Below, piece by piece: positions 34,108 to 43,141 of a DNA stretch of 64,000 bases (positions are counted from its first letter, which is position 1; each line of letters begins with the position of its first letter). The translations under genes and the position numbers were made by a program. The DNA is from Actinoplanes sp. L3-i22 (lineage in GTDB: Bacteria; Actinomycetota; Actinomycetes; Mycobacteriales; Micromonosporaceae). The stretch lies in assembly GCF_019704555.1 (NCBI RefSeq), contig NZ_AP024745.1:373501-437500 (forward strand). Direction: 5' to 3'. The notes below the pieces were generated by a model. That model did not search any database, was not told the DNA's origin, and was given only the letters and a program-made list of their open reading frames with translations.

Positions 34108-36303
34108 ATGGAACACAGGGGGAAAGTCAAGGGAATCGCGCCTCGCGTCGCGATCTGGAGCGCCCGGCACCGGGTGCTCGCGATCCTGGGGTGGATCGCT
34201 TTCGTGGCCGCCGCCACCGTCCTCAGCGGCATGGTGGGCACCCTCGCGGCGTCCAACGCCGACCAGGGCAACGGTGACTCCGGCCGGGCCGAGAAGATCG
34301 TCGAGGGGGCGGGCTTCCCGAAGCAGCCGGCCGGCGAGATGGTGCTGATCCAGAACCGGGCCGGCACCGACCGGGTCGCCGCCGGCACCGAGATCACCCG
34401 GACGCTGTCGGCGCTGAGCGACGTCACCGACGTGCAGAAGCCGATCCAGTCACCGGACGGGCGCTCCACGCTGATCACGTTCAGCGTCAAGGGTGACGCG
34501 GAGACCGCGAAGGACCGGGTCGGCCCGGCGCTGGACGCGGTGGCGAAGGTGCAGGCCGCGCATCCGGACCTGCTCATCGCCGAGGGCGGCGACGCCAGTG
34601 GCGACAAGCTGATCGGCGACGAGCTGGACGCCGGCCTCGCCCGGCTGTCGATGCTCTCCATCCCGGTCACGCTCGGCATCCTGCTGGTGGCGTTCGGCGC
34701 GGTGGTGGCCGCGCTGCTCCCGGTCGGCCTGGCGGTGACCGCGGTGATCGCGGCGATCGGGCTGATGGCCGGGTTCAGCCGGCTGGCTCCGACGGTCGAC
34801 GCGACCTCGCACGTGATGCTGCTGGTCGGGCTCGCGGTCGGGGTCGACTACTGCCTGTTCTACATCCGCCGGGAGCGGGACGAGCGCCGCAACGGGGCTG
34901 ATCCGCACCGGGCCCTGATGATCGCCGCGCAGACCTCGGGCCGGTCGATCTGGGTCTCCGGCCTCACCGTGATCGTGGCGATGGCCGGCATGTTCCTGAC
35001 CCACGACACCACGTTCGTCAGCTTCGGCCTGGGCACCATCCTGGTGGTCACCACCGCGGTGCTGGGCTCGCTGACCGTGCTGCCGGCCCTGCTGTCGGCG
35101 CTCGGCGACCGGGTCGACGCGATCAAGATCCCGGGGCTCTACCGGCGCCGCAGCGACGGCCGGTTCTGGCCCGCGCTGCTCAAGGTGGTCCTGGCCAAGC
35201 CGCTGATCTCGGCGCTGGTCGCGGTGGCGGCACTGGGCGCGCTGGCGGCGCCGGCGCTGGACCTGAAGACCAAGGCGGAGAGCATCCAGGACCTGCCGCC
35301 GGACGCCCCGATCGTGCAGGCGCTGAAGGCGATCAACGAGGCGTTCCCGAGCAAGACCACGCCGGCCCGGGTGGTCGTCGAGAGCTCCTCGGTCAAGGGT
35401 GACGGGTTCCAGCAGGCGCTCACCAAGTTCCGCGCCGAGGCGAAGGCGAGCGGCCAGCTCGTCGAGCCGATCGACATCGAGATCAACCCCGCCGGGACGG
35501 TCGCGGTGGTCTCCGTGGGCCTGGTGGGCAAGGGCGACGACAGTACGGCGACGGCCGCCCTGGACACCCTGCGCGGCCGGATCGTGCCGGCCACGTTCGG
35601 CGCGCTGCCCGGCGCGACCGCGCTGGTCTCCGGCGACACCGCGGCGAACGCCGACTTCAACAAACAGCTCGACGACAGCCTGCCCTGGGTGTTCGGCTTC
35701 GTGCTCGGGCTGGCGTTCCTGCTCCTGCTGGTGTCGTTCCGGTCGGTCGTGGTCGCGATCACCGGCGTGGTGCTCAACCTGCTCTCCGTCGCCGCCGCCT
35801 ACGGCATGCTGGTCTACGTCTTCCAGTACGGGCACTTCGAGAAGCAGCTCGACTTCGTCTCCAGCGGTGGGATCACCAACTGGATGCCGCTGTTCCTCTT
35901 CGTGATCCTGTTCGGTCTCTCGATGGACTACCACGTCTTCGTGCTCAGCCGGATCCGCGAGGGTCACGACCGGGGCCTGAGCACGCGGGACGCGGTCCGC
36001 GAGGGCGTCGGCCGGACGGCCGGCGTGATCACCAGCGCGGCCGTGGTGATGGTGGCGGTGTTCGGCCTGTTCGCGACGCTCCCGCTGAACTCGACCAAGC
36101 AGCTCGGCGTCGGGCTGGCGGCGGCGGTGCTGCTGGACGCGACGATCGTCCGGGCGGTGCTGCTCCCGGCCGTGATGGCGATGCTCGGTAAGGCGAACTG
36201 GTGGCTGCCCCGGTGGCTGGGCTGGCTGCCGGAGATCGCCCACGACGTGGAGCCGGAGGTCGAGCCGGTGGTCATGCGGCGTCCGCTGACTCCGGTCGGC
36301 TGA
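34108..36303 (+). CDS. MMPL family RND transporter
   Basis: 731 aa. Duplicated layout: TM1 (about 20-40), large extracytoplasmic loop, TM2-6, TM7, second loop, TM8-12. Conserved MMPL/RND elements include G-L-A-V-G-V-D-Y-C-L-F-Y-I-R-R and G-L-S-M-D-Y-H-V-F-V-L-S-R-I-R, the two Asp-Tyr motifs for proton coupling. Exports lipids or hydrophobic compounds in this family; cargo unknown. Located after a two-component system that may regulate it. Confidence 0.94.
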   Translation: MEHRGKVKGIAPRVAIWSARHRVLAILGWIAFVAAATVLSGMVGTLAASNADQGNGDSGRAEKIVEGAGFPKQPAGEMVLIQNRAGTDRVAAGTEITRTLSALSDVTDVQKPIQSPDGRSTLITFSVKGDAETAKDRVGPALDAVAKVQAAHPDLLIAEGGDASGDKLIGDELDAGLARLSMLSIPVTLGILLVAFGAVVAALLPVGLAVTAVIAAIGLMAGFSRLAPTVDATSHVMLLVGLAVGVDYCLFYIRRERDERRNGADPHRALMIAAQTSGRSIWVSGLTVIVAMAGMFLTHDTTFVSFGLGTILVVTTAVLGSLTVLPALLSALGDRVDAIKIPGLYRRRSDGRFWPALLKVVLAKPLISALVAVAALGALAAPALDLKTKAESIQDLPPDAPIVQALKAINEAFPSKTTPARVVVESSSVKGDGFQQALTKFRAEAKASGQLVEPIDIEINPAGTVAVVSVGLVGKGDDSTATAALDTLRGRIVPATFGALPGATALVSGDTAANADFNKQLDDSLPWVFGFVLGLAFLLLLVSFRSVVVAITGVVLNLLSVAAAYGMLVYVFQYGHFEKQLDFVSSGGITNWMPLFLFVILFGLSMDYHVFVLSRIREGHDRGLSTRDAVREGVGRTAGVITSAAVVMVAVFGLFATLPLNSTKQLGVGLAAAVLLDATIVRAVLLPAVMAMLGKANWWLPRWLGWLPEIAHDVEPEVEPVVMRRPLTPVG

Positions 36304-36749
36304 GGTCCGCGGTTCGGTCCGGGCGCGCTTCGCGTCCGGGCCGCGGCATTTGGGGTACGGGATGGGTCGGTGGTTCGCGTGTGGGGTGCGGCTTTCGGGG
36401 TACGTGATGGGGCCGGTCTCGGGGCGGTTTGCGTGCCGGCGGTGGCCCCTGGAGTGCGTGGCGGGGGCGGTTCCGGGGTGGTTTGCGGTTGGGTTGCGGG
36501 GATTTCGGCGTACCGAAATCGGTCTTTGATCTTGGGGTTGTTCGCGCTGAGTCATGGGGTCCGGTTTCCGCCGCGCAAGATCGTCGCCTACAGTGGACTC
36601 TGAAAACGCCGAGGCACAGGTCAACGGGCATTTACATCGCCTGTTTCAGGTCGTTTCATGCGATCGGTGGATCTGTCCCGAGCGCCCGGAACCGGCCGGG
36701 GAGGACGCCGCCACGTCCCCCCGGCCGCCCGCGCGATAACGTCTCGGAA
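36304..36749. other. Non-coding region before the first crcB
   Basis: 446 bp with G/T-rich low-complexity sequence at 36330-36540. A hairpin-forming CGGCCGGGGAGGAC / GTCCCCCCGGCCG pair lies at about 36697-36727, just upstream of the crcB start. I looked for a fluoride (crcB) riboswitch consensus and did not see one. Confidence 0.5.
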
Positions 36750-37157
36750 ATGGATCTCGACGTCGACCGGCGGGCGCTGGCCGCGGTCGCGGGCGGTGGG
36801 GTGCTCGGCGCGCTCGCCCGCTACGCCATCGGAGTTGTCTGGCCGCACACACCGGCCGAGTTCCCGTGGGCCATCTGGTCGATCAACGTCTCCGGGTGTT
36901 TCATGATCGGCGTGCTGTACACGCTGCTCGCCCGGTTCCGGCCGGAGGGTCGGCTGACGCGGCTCTTCCTGGGTACCGGGGTGCTGGGCGGCTACACGAC
37001 GTTCTCGACCGCGGAGGTCGACGTGTTGCGGGCGGTGCCCGGGATCGCGCTGGCCTATCTTTTCGCGACGGTGGTCGGGGCGCTGCTCGCGGTCTGGGCC
37101 GGCAGTTCGCTGGCGTCCCTCGGCGCGGCGGCCTCGCTCGACCCGGTGCGGCGATGA
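36750..37157 (+). CDS. crcB: Fluoride channel subunit CrcB/FluC (copy 1)
   Basis: 135 aa, four hydrophobic helices. Fluc marks: GGGVLGALARYAIG, WSINVSGCFMIGVLY with the N-x-x-G pore helix, and GYTTFSTAEVD (GxTTFST). Forms dual-topology dimers that expel fluoride; here two different genes suggest a heterodimer. Its stop overlaps the start of a 38-codon ORF. Confidence 0.95.
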   Translation: MDLDVDRRALAAVAGGGVLGALARYAIGVVWPHTPAEFPWAIWSINVSGCFMIGVLYTLLARFRPEGRLTRLFLGTGVLGGYTTFSTAEVDVLRAVPGIALAYLFATVVGALLAVWAGSSLASLGAAASLDPVRR

Positions 37158-37270
37158 CGAACACGCTGTTCGCGGCGGGTGGCGCCCGCCCGGGCGCGCC
37201 TTTTGCGGCGACGGATGGCGTGGCCTTGCCGGGCGCGCCTTTTGCGGCGGTAGGGGAGGGGCGGCGTTGA
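37154..37270 (+). CDS. 38-codon ORF coupled between the two crcB genes
   Basis: Starts with ATG in the ATGA overlap with crcB copy 1 and ends with TGA overlapping the TTG start of crcB copy 2. The peptide is Ala/Gly/Pro-rich and contains PGAPFAA twice, from a repeated CGGGCGCGCCTTTTGCGGCG. It may only carry ribosomes across the gap; no family is recognised. Confidence 0.4.
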   Translation: MTNTLFAAGGARPGAPFAATDGVALPGAPFAAVGEGRR

Positions 37271-37626
37271 TCACGGTGCTGCTGGTTGTGGTCGGGGCGG
37301 CGATCGGCGCACCGCTGCGGTATGTCACCGACCGTTACGTTCAGGCTCGCTACGGGAGCGGTTTTCCCTGGGGCACGCTTGCCGTCAACGTGGCGGGGTC
37401 GCTGGTGCTCGGCTTCGTGCTCGGGATGCCGCTCTCGCACGGCCTGACCGCGTTGATCGGGACCGGGTTCTGCGGGGCGCTGACCACGTATTCGACGTTC
37501 TCCTGGGAGGCGCTGACCTTCGCGCGCCGGGGCGAGCGGGCGAAGGCTTTCGCGTATGTGCTGGTCAGCCTGTTGGCCGGGCTCGGCGCCGCGAGTGTCG
37601 GCCTGATCCTGGCCGACGCCGTCTGA
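37267..37626 (+). CDS. crcB: Fluoride channel subunit CrcB/FluC (copy 2)
   Basis: 119 aa, four helices. Fluc marks: GAPLRYVTDRYVQ, NVAGSLVLGFVLG and GALTTYSTFSWEAL. TTG start with a strong GGGGAGGGG just upstream. Differs from copy 1 in the signature (TTYSTF against TTFSTA), as expected for the two halves of an antiparallel heterodimer. Confidence 0.95.
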   Translation: MITVLLVVVGAAIGAPLRYVTDRYVQARYGSGFPWGTLAVNVAGSLVLGFVLGMPLSHGLTALIGTGFCGALTTYSTFSWEALTFARRGERAKAFAYVLVSLLAGLGAASVGLILADAV

Positions 37627-37657
37627 CGCACCGCGCCTCGGCCCGCGGGGTTGTCGG

Positions 37658-39913
37658 TTACTCGTCGGCCGGGGACTCGACCGGGAACAGCAGGTCGTCC
37701 ATCGCGTCCGTGGTCAGCGGCTCCGCGAAGTAGTACCCCTGCCCCAGCTCGCAGTTCCCGTCGGCGAGCTCGCTCAACTGCTCGACGTGCTCGATCCCCT
37801 CGGCGATCGTGGAGAGCTGCAGCGCCTGCCCGAGCTGGATGATCCCCAGGGTCAGCGCCGCCGCGGCCGGCATGTCGCCGATGTCGTCCACGAACGACTT
37901 GTCGATCTTGATGATGTCGACCGGGAAGTTCCGCAGGTACGCCAGCGACGAGTACCCGGTCCCGAAGTCGTCGATCGCCAGCCGCACCCCGAGCGCCTTC
38001 ACCGCGTGCAACCGCCGCAGCGTCTCCGGCCGGTGATCGACCAGCAGCGACTCGGTCAGCTCGATGATCAGGCACTTGGCCGGCAGCCCGCTGTCCGCCA
38101 GCGCCGACGACACGAGTTGGGGCAGGTCGGCCCGTTCCAGCTGGACCGCGGAGAGGTTCACGCTGACGGTCAGCGGGGTGTCCGCGTCACGCTGCGAGTT
38201 CCATCGTGCGGCCTGACGGCAGGCCTCGCGCAGCACCCACTCGCCGATCGGCACGATCAGCCCGGTCTCCTCGGCGAGCGGGATGAACTCCATCGGCGGG
38301 ATGATCCCGCGCTCCGGGTGCTGCCAGCGGACCAGCGCCTCCAGCCCGGAGATCTCCTGGGTGCGCAGCCGCACGATCGGCTGGAACCGCAGCTCGAACT
38401 CGTGCCGCAGCACCGCCCGCCGCAGGTCGGCCTCCATCTCCAGGTGTTTCTGGAAGGACGCGCGCATCGCCGGCTCGAAGACCGCGAGCTGGTCCTTGCC
38501 CTGTTTCTTCGCCTCGAAGACGGCCAGGTCGGCGCGGACCAGGAGGTCGTCCGCGTCGGTGCTGCCGGCTTCGGCGTACGCGACGCCGACGCTGCAACTG
38601 GCGTAGATCTCCCGCCCGTCCAGGTCGAACGGCTCCCGCAGCGCGGCCACGATCCGTCGCGCCACCGGCACCGCGAGCTCGATCCCGACGACGTCCGGCA
38701 GCAGCACGGCGAACTCGTCCCCGCCGAGCCGGGCCGCGGTGTCCCCGGTACGCAGGCAGGCGCGCAGCCGGTCGGCCACCGAGCTCAGCAGCCGGTCGCC
38801 GATCGCGTGTCCGAGCGAGTCGTTGACCACCTTGAACCGGTCCAGGTCGACCAGGAGCGCGGCCACCCCGTGCGAGCCGGCGGTGGCCAGCGCGTTCTCC
38901 ATCCGGGTGGTGAACAGCGAGCGGTTCGCGAGTCCGGTCAGCGAGTCGTGGAACGCGTGGTTCATCTCGCGCAGCGTCCGCGCGTCGGTGATGGCCAGGC
39001 TGACGTGCTCGGCGAAGGCCTGCAGGATCTCCTGCGAGGCGCGGTCCCATTCCCGTACGGCGTGGAAGGAGCCGACGAACAGCGCCCCGACCACCACGTC
39101 GTCCTCGTGCACCGGCACCGCCATCACGCTCTTCAGCTGCGCGCGGACGATCTCCGGCACGGCGATCGGCGAGTTCGCGTAGTCGTCGACGGCGATCAGC
39201 TCGTTGCCCATCATGGCGAGCCCGGCGACGCCCAGCGCCGCGACCGGCATCCCCTGCATCCGCTCGACGCCCTCGTCGCTGACGCCGCGGCTGGCGATCA
39301 GGCTGGTCCGGCTCGGATCGTCGAGGTCCAGCACGGTCAGCCCGGACAGTTCGACGTCGAGCAGCTCGGCCGCGCTCGCGGTGATCTGGTCGAGGATCCG
39401 GCGCAGCGGCTCCCGCTTGGCGATGGCCCGCTGCACCGCGCTCAGCTCGTCGAACAGCCGCTGCCGGCGCTGCAACGAGTTGATCAGGGTCTTGTTCTCG
39501 GCGGACTGCCGGCGTTCCACCTCGATCAGGTGCAGCGCCTGGAGGCTCAGTTCGAGCACCCGGGCCATGCCGCGCAGGAGGCAGACCTCCTCGACGCTGA
39601 ACATGGCCTGTCGGCCGAGCACCAGGACGCCCGGCGTCACGCCGCCGAGGTGGGCCAGGGTGACCGCGTAGAGGCGGCCGTCGGCCTCGAAGGTGGTGCG
39701 GTTGCCGGCGGCGATCTCGGTGAGGTCGTACGCCGGGATCCGTTCCACGGGGAGCCCGACCGCCGCGACCACGCCACCGTCGACCATCAGCACCGCGAGG
39801 TCGGCCTCGAGTGCGCGTACGGCGCATTCGACGGCGGCGTGCTGCGCGGCGGCCTCATCCGGGCGGTCGGCGACGACGGAGAGGAACTCCGTCAGTTGCT
39901 GGGTGGCGAGCAC
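37658..39913 (-). CDS. GAF-GGDEF-EAL cyclic di-GMP enzyme
   Basis: 751 aa, soluble. Two GAF-like sensory regions (about 1-130 and 165-320), diguanylate cyclase domain with intact GGDEF (RLGGDEFAVLLPD) and an inhibitory RxxD site five residues before it (RTGD-TAARL-GGDEF), then an EAL domain with EALVRW, NLSAVQL, ELTESLL, DDFGTGYSS, IKIDKSFV and EGIEH all present. Both activities look possible; hybrid enzymes often favour one. GTG start has no clear ribosome site. Convergent to crcB. Confidence 0.94.
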   Translation of the reverse strand: MLATQQLTEFLSVVADRPDEAAAQHAAVECAVRALEADLAVLMVDGGVVAAVGLPVERIPAYDLTEIAAGNRTTFEADGRLYAVTLAHLGGVTPGVLVLGRQAMFSVEEVCLLRGMARVLELSLQALHLIEVERRQSAENKTLINSLQRRQRLFDELSAVQRAIAKREPLRRILDQITASAAELLDVELSGLTVLDLDDPSRTSLIASRGVSDEGVERMQGMPVAALGVAGLAMMGNELIAVDDYANSPIAVPEIVRAQLKSVMAVPVHEDDVVVGALFVGSFHAVREWDRASQEILQAFAEHVSLAITDARTLREMNHAFHDSLTGLANRSLFTTRMENALATAGSHGVAALLVDLDRFKVVNDSLGHAIGDRLLSSVADRLRACLRTGDTAARLGGDEFAVLLPDVVGIELAVPVARRIVAALREPFDLDGREIYASCSVGVAYAEAGSTDADDLLVRADLAVFEAKKQGKDQLAVFEPAMRASFQKHLEMEADLRRAVLRHEFELRFQPIVRLRTQEISGLEALVRWQHPERGIIPPMEFIPLAEETGLIVPIGEWVLREACRQAARWNSQRDADTPLTVSVNLSAVQLERADLPQLVSSALADSGLPAKCLIIELTESLLVDHRPETLRRLHAVKALGVRLAIDDFGTGYSSLAYLRNFPVDIIKIDKSFVDDIGDMPAAAALTLGIIQLGQALQLSTIAEGIEHVEQLSELADGNCELGQGYYFAEPLTTDAMDDLLFPVESPADE

Positions 39914-40072
39914 AATGTTGCAGTCGGCTGCGGCCCACCCCAGTTGAGGAATTGCAACCCGCGGGGCCGGGAGCCGGCCGGTCGATCAGGGTGTGCCAAT
40001 CTGGTCACGAGCGGTCATTGTCCGGTGACGCATGGTTGTCAAAGTCCGCTTCGGTACGACTGAATAGAGTCC

Positions 40073-41782
40073 GTGGCCACCCCTGACGCACCTTCGCACG
40101 AGGAGCCCGCCGGGCTCGCTCTCGGACGTCTCGGCGCCGGATCCGTCGCGTTCTTCGGCATGGCCGCGGCCGCGCCGATCGCCACGGTGGTCATCGTGAT
40201 CCCGCCGGTCCTGGCCGCCGGCGCCGGGCCGCTGGCGGCACTCTCCGTCGTCGCGGTCGCGGTCGTCCTGGTCCTTTTCGGTACGCCGTACGCCGCCATG
40301 ATCCGCCGGGCGCCCAGCGCCGGCGGCGTCTACCCGCAGCTCGCCCGTGGCCTGGGCCGGCCCGCCGCGCTGACCGGCGCCTGGCTGGCCCTGGCCGGCT
40401 ACCACGCGATCCAGTTCGGTCTCTACGCGCTCACCGCGCAGGCCGCGGCGCCCCTGTTGCTCGGCTGGTTCGGCGTGACCGCGCCCTGGTGGGCGGTGGC
40501 CGCCGGGTGCTGGGCGGTGGTCACGCTCGTCGGGACGGTCCGGATCGAGGTCGCCGCCGTGGTGATCACGATCCTCACCGTCGCCGAGGCCGCGGTGCTG
40601 GCCGGGCTCGCCGCCGCCAACGTGGTGCGCCCGTCCGGCGGCCGGATCGAGACCGGGACGTACTGGCTCGGCGATCTCGCCCGGATCGATCGGCCGCTGC
40701 TCGGACTCCTGCTTGCGGTCGCGGTGCTGTCCTTCGCCGGTTTCGAGACGATTTCGACGTACGCTGAGGAGTCCCGTGACCCGCGCCGCACCGCCGGTCG
40801 CGCCGCCCGCCTCGCGGTGCCGGCGATCGCGCTCCTGCTGGCCGGGGTGACCTGGAGCCTGATCGTGGCGGCCGGTCCGCGCGGGGTGGCCGGGCGCGCC
40901 GCGAACCGGGGGCCGGAGCTGTTGTTCGCCCTGGCCGACGAGCGCCTCGCCGGCTGGGCGGTCACGATCGGCCGGGTGATGCTGTTCACCGGCCTGCTGG
41001 CGGCGATCCTCGCGGTGCATCACGCGATCGCTCGCTACCTGTTCGCCCTCGGCCGCGAGCGCGTGCTCCCCGCCGTACTGGGAAATGTTTCTGAGCGCAC
41101 CCGCGCGCCGCGCGCCGCCGCCCTGACCCAATCGCTGATCGCGGGTGCCGCGCTGCTCGGCGCGGCCGTGGCCGGCGCCGAGGCGTCGGCCCGGACCGCC
41201 CGCTGGCTCACCGTCGGCGGCAGCCTGGCCGTTCTCGTGTTGTTGCTGCTCACCGCGGTGGCCGCGCTGCTGCACCTGAACCGCGCGCCGGGCGGCGAAG
41301 GCGCCTGGACCAGGTTCTTCGCGCCCCTTCTGTCCACAGTGTCTCTTGGCGTGCTGGTCTATCTGGCCGGCCTGAACCTGCCCGCGCTGCTCGACGTCCG
41401 GTCCGGGTCGCCGTGGGTGACGGTGGTGGCCGCCGCACTCGCCGCCTGCCCGGTGATCGGGCTGGGGCACGCGCTGGTGCTCCGCGCGACGCACCCGGTC
41501 CGGTATGCGGCGATCGGCCTGGGCGGCGCGGTACTGGTGGTCACCCCGCAACGGATCACCCCGGAGAAGGCGCCGGCCGCGGCTCCGGCACCGGCTCGCG
41601 GCGAGAATCCGTGGTCCTGGGATACGCCGCCGGACGCGTCTAAGGATGATATAGACGACAAATCCGACAAGAAGACCGAGCCCGCCCCCGACGAAGCGCA
41701 GCCGGCCAAGATCCCGCAGCAGCGCGCCCCCGGCGCGCACCGCCCCGAGCGGGTCCAGCCGGAGGTCAACGCCGACAGCTAA
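40073..41782 (+). CDS. APC superfamily amino acid permease
   Basis: 569 aa, about 12 helices, with GLGAGSVAFFGMAAAAPIATVV-like TM1 (GxG helix break), Y-A-A-M-I-R-R-A-P-S-A-G-G-V-Y after TM2 and SFAGFETISTYAEESRDPRR after TM6, all APC marks. The last 70 residues are a charged, Pro/Lys/Asp-rich tail in the cytosol. Substrate unknown. GTG start lacks a ribosome site, so possibly leaderless. Stop overlaps the convergent oxidoreductase gene by 4 bp. Confidence 0.9.
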   Translation: MATPDAPSHEEPAGLALGRLGAGSVAFFGMAAAAPIATVVIVIPPVLAAGAGPLAALSVVAVAVVLVLFGTPYAAMIRRAPSAGGVYPQLARGLGRPAALTGAWLALAGYHAIQFGLYALTAQAAAPLLLGWFGVTAPWWAVAAGCWAVVTLVGTVRIEVAAVVITILTVAEAAVLAGLAAANVVRPSGGRIETGTYWLGDLARIDRPLLGLLLAVAVLSFAGFETISTYAEESRDPRRTAGRAARLAVPAIALLLAGVTWSLIVAAGPRGVAGRAANRGPELLFALADERLAGWAVTIGRVMLFTGLLAAILAVHHAIARYLFALGRERVLPAVLGNVSERTRAPRAAALTQSLIAGAALLGAAVAGAEASARTARWLTVGGSLAVLVLLLLTAVAALLHLNRAPGGEGAWTRFFAPLLSTVSLGVLVYLAGLNLPALLDVRSGSPWVTVVAAALAACPVIGLGHALVLRATHPVRYAAIGLGGAVLVVTPQRITPEKAPAAAPAPARGENPWSWDTPPDASKDDIDDKSDKKTEPAPDEAQPAKIPQQRAPGAHRPERVQPEVNADS

Positions 41783-43062
41783 CCGAGCCGATCGCCCCGG
41801 TCCGACTCGGCGGCCAGTGGCACCGCGCTGCCCCGGACCAGCCCGAGCTGCACCGGCTGCCGGGACAGCACCCCGTCGAGAAGCCAGTCCGCCGCCACCC
41901 GCACCCGGTTCCCCGGCATCGACATCAGGTGGTATCCGCGGGTCACCGTCTTGGCCACCGCCCCGCTCAGCGGAATCCCGAGCGGATCCGCCGCCGCCGA
42001 CCACCCGCCGAGATCCACGACGAAGCCGAGATCCCGATGCCGGTACGCCCGCCGCCGCCCGTGCCCGTAGGAGGCCGCGATGTTCCCCGCGACGAGTTGT
42101 CCCTGCCGGACCGCGTGCTGCGCCGTCATCCCGGTGATCGCCCCCGGATGCCGCAGATCCGGAACGGCGGCCGCGTCCCCGCAGGCGAAGACGTCCGGCC
42201 GGCCGGGCACGTTGAGGAACTCGTCGACCACGAGCCGCCCGTCCCGGGTGGCCAGCCCGAGACCGGCCACGAGCGGTTCCGGCCGCACGCCGACACACCA
42301 GACCAGGGTCCGGGTCGGCACGCTCTCCCCGTTCGAGAGCCGCACCCCGTCCGGCCCGGCCTCGGTCACGCCGGTGCCGGTCAGGACCCGGACGCCGCGG
42401 TGCCGCAGCACCTCCGCGGCGGTCCGCGACAGCCGCGGATCGAGCGCCGGAAGCACCCGCTCGGCGGTGTCCAGGATCAGCCAGCGGGGCGCGAGCGACT
42501 TCCCGTCCGCGAGCGCCGAGGTGAACAGCGCCCCCTGGGCGGCCACCTCGGTCCCGGTGTATCCCGCGCCGGCCACCACGAACGTGCACCTGGCCTGGCG
42601 TTCCACCGGATCGGCGCACTGCGCCGCCAGCTCCACCTGCCGGGTCAGGTGATCACGCAGGTAGAGGGCCTCCGCGAGCCCGCGGAACCCGTGGGCGTAT
42701 TCGGTCACGCCGGGCACCGGCAGCAGCTTGTTCACGCTGCCCAGCGCGAGCACCAGCCGGTGATAGCCGAGGACGCCGCGAGCGCCCTCCGGGTCGGCCC
42801 ACTCGACGGTACGGGCATCCAGGTCGAACGCCCCGGCATGCCCGAGCAGCATCCGCACCCCGGGCAGCGCCAGCGGCACCGAGACCCGGCGCGGTTCGAG
42901 CACCCCGGTCGCCACCTCGGGCAGCAGCGGCAGATACAGAAAGTAGTCGGTCGGGTTGAGCAGCACGATCTCGGCCCGGCCCCGGGCGATCCGCTGCAAT
43001 CGCCGGGCCGCGGTGTACCCCGCGAAGCCGGCACCGACGATGACGATCCGCGGACGTGGCAT
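41779..43062 (-). CDS. NDH-2-like NAD(P)/FAD-dependent oxidoreductase
   Basis: 427 aa. FAD Rossmann motif IVIVGAGFAGYTAARRL at the N-terminus, second dinucleotide site VVAGAGYTGTEVAAQG, and the FAD ribityl motif DVFACGDAAAV. The C-terminal part has the weak membrane-associating region of type-II NADH dehydrogenases, and LLNPTDYFLYLPLLPEVATG is typical of them. Would pass electrons from NAD(P)H to quinone. Start ATG 43062; in-frame extension upstream would run through the promoter of the divergent gene. Confidence 0.9.
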   Translation of the reverse strand: MPRPRIVIVGAGFAGYTAARRLQRIARGRAEIVLLNPTDYFLYLPLLPEVATGVLEPRRVSVPLALPGVRMLLGHAGAFDLDARTVEWADPEGARGVLGYHRLVLALGSVNKLLPVPGVTEYAHGFRGLAEALYLRDHLTRQVELAAQCADPVERQARCTFVVAGAGYTGTEVAAQGALFTSALADGKSLAPRWLILDTAERVLPALDPRLSRTAAEVLRHRGVRVLTGTGVTEAGPDGVRLSNGESVPTRTLVWCVGVRPEPLVAGLGLATRDGRLVVDEFLNVPGRPDVFACGDAAAVPDLRHPGAITGMTAQHAVRQGQLVAGNIAASYGHGRRRAYRHRDLGFVVDLGGWSAAADPLGIPLSGAVAKTVTRGYHLMSMPGNRVRVAADWLLDGVLSRQPVQLGLVRGSAVPLAAESDRGDRLG

Positions 43063-43141
43063 GCGGAATAGCCTGCCACCAGCCGAAACCTTCGCGGCGA
43101 AGTTGCGAAAAGTTCTCCGGTCGGGTGGCACGATCGATGTG

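Noticed and set aside
36304..36749. Fluoride riboswitch upstream of crcB
   Set aside because: The conserved GGNGAUG and pseudoknot blocks of the crcB RNA were not found in the leader.
37787..42619. Long antisense frames opposite the GGDEF-EAL, permease and oxidoreductase genes
   Set aside because: No motifs or ribosome sites; codon pattern mirrors the true genes.
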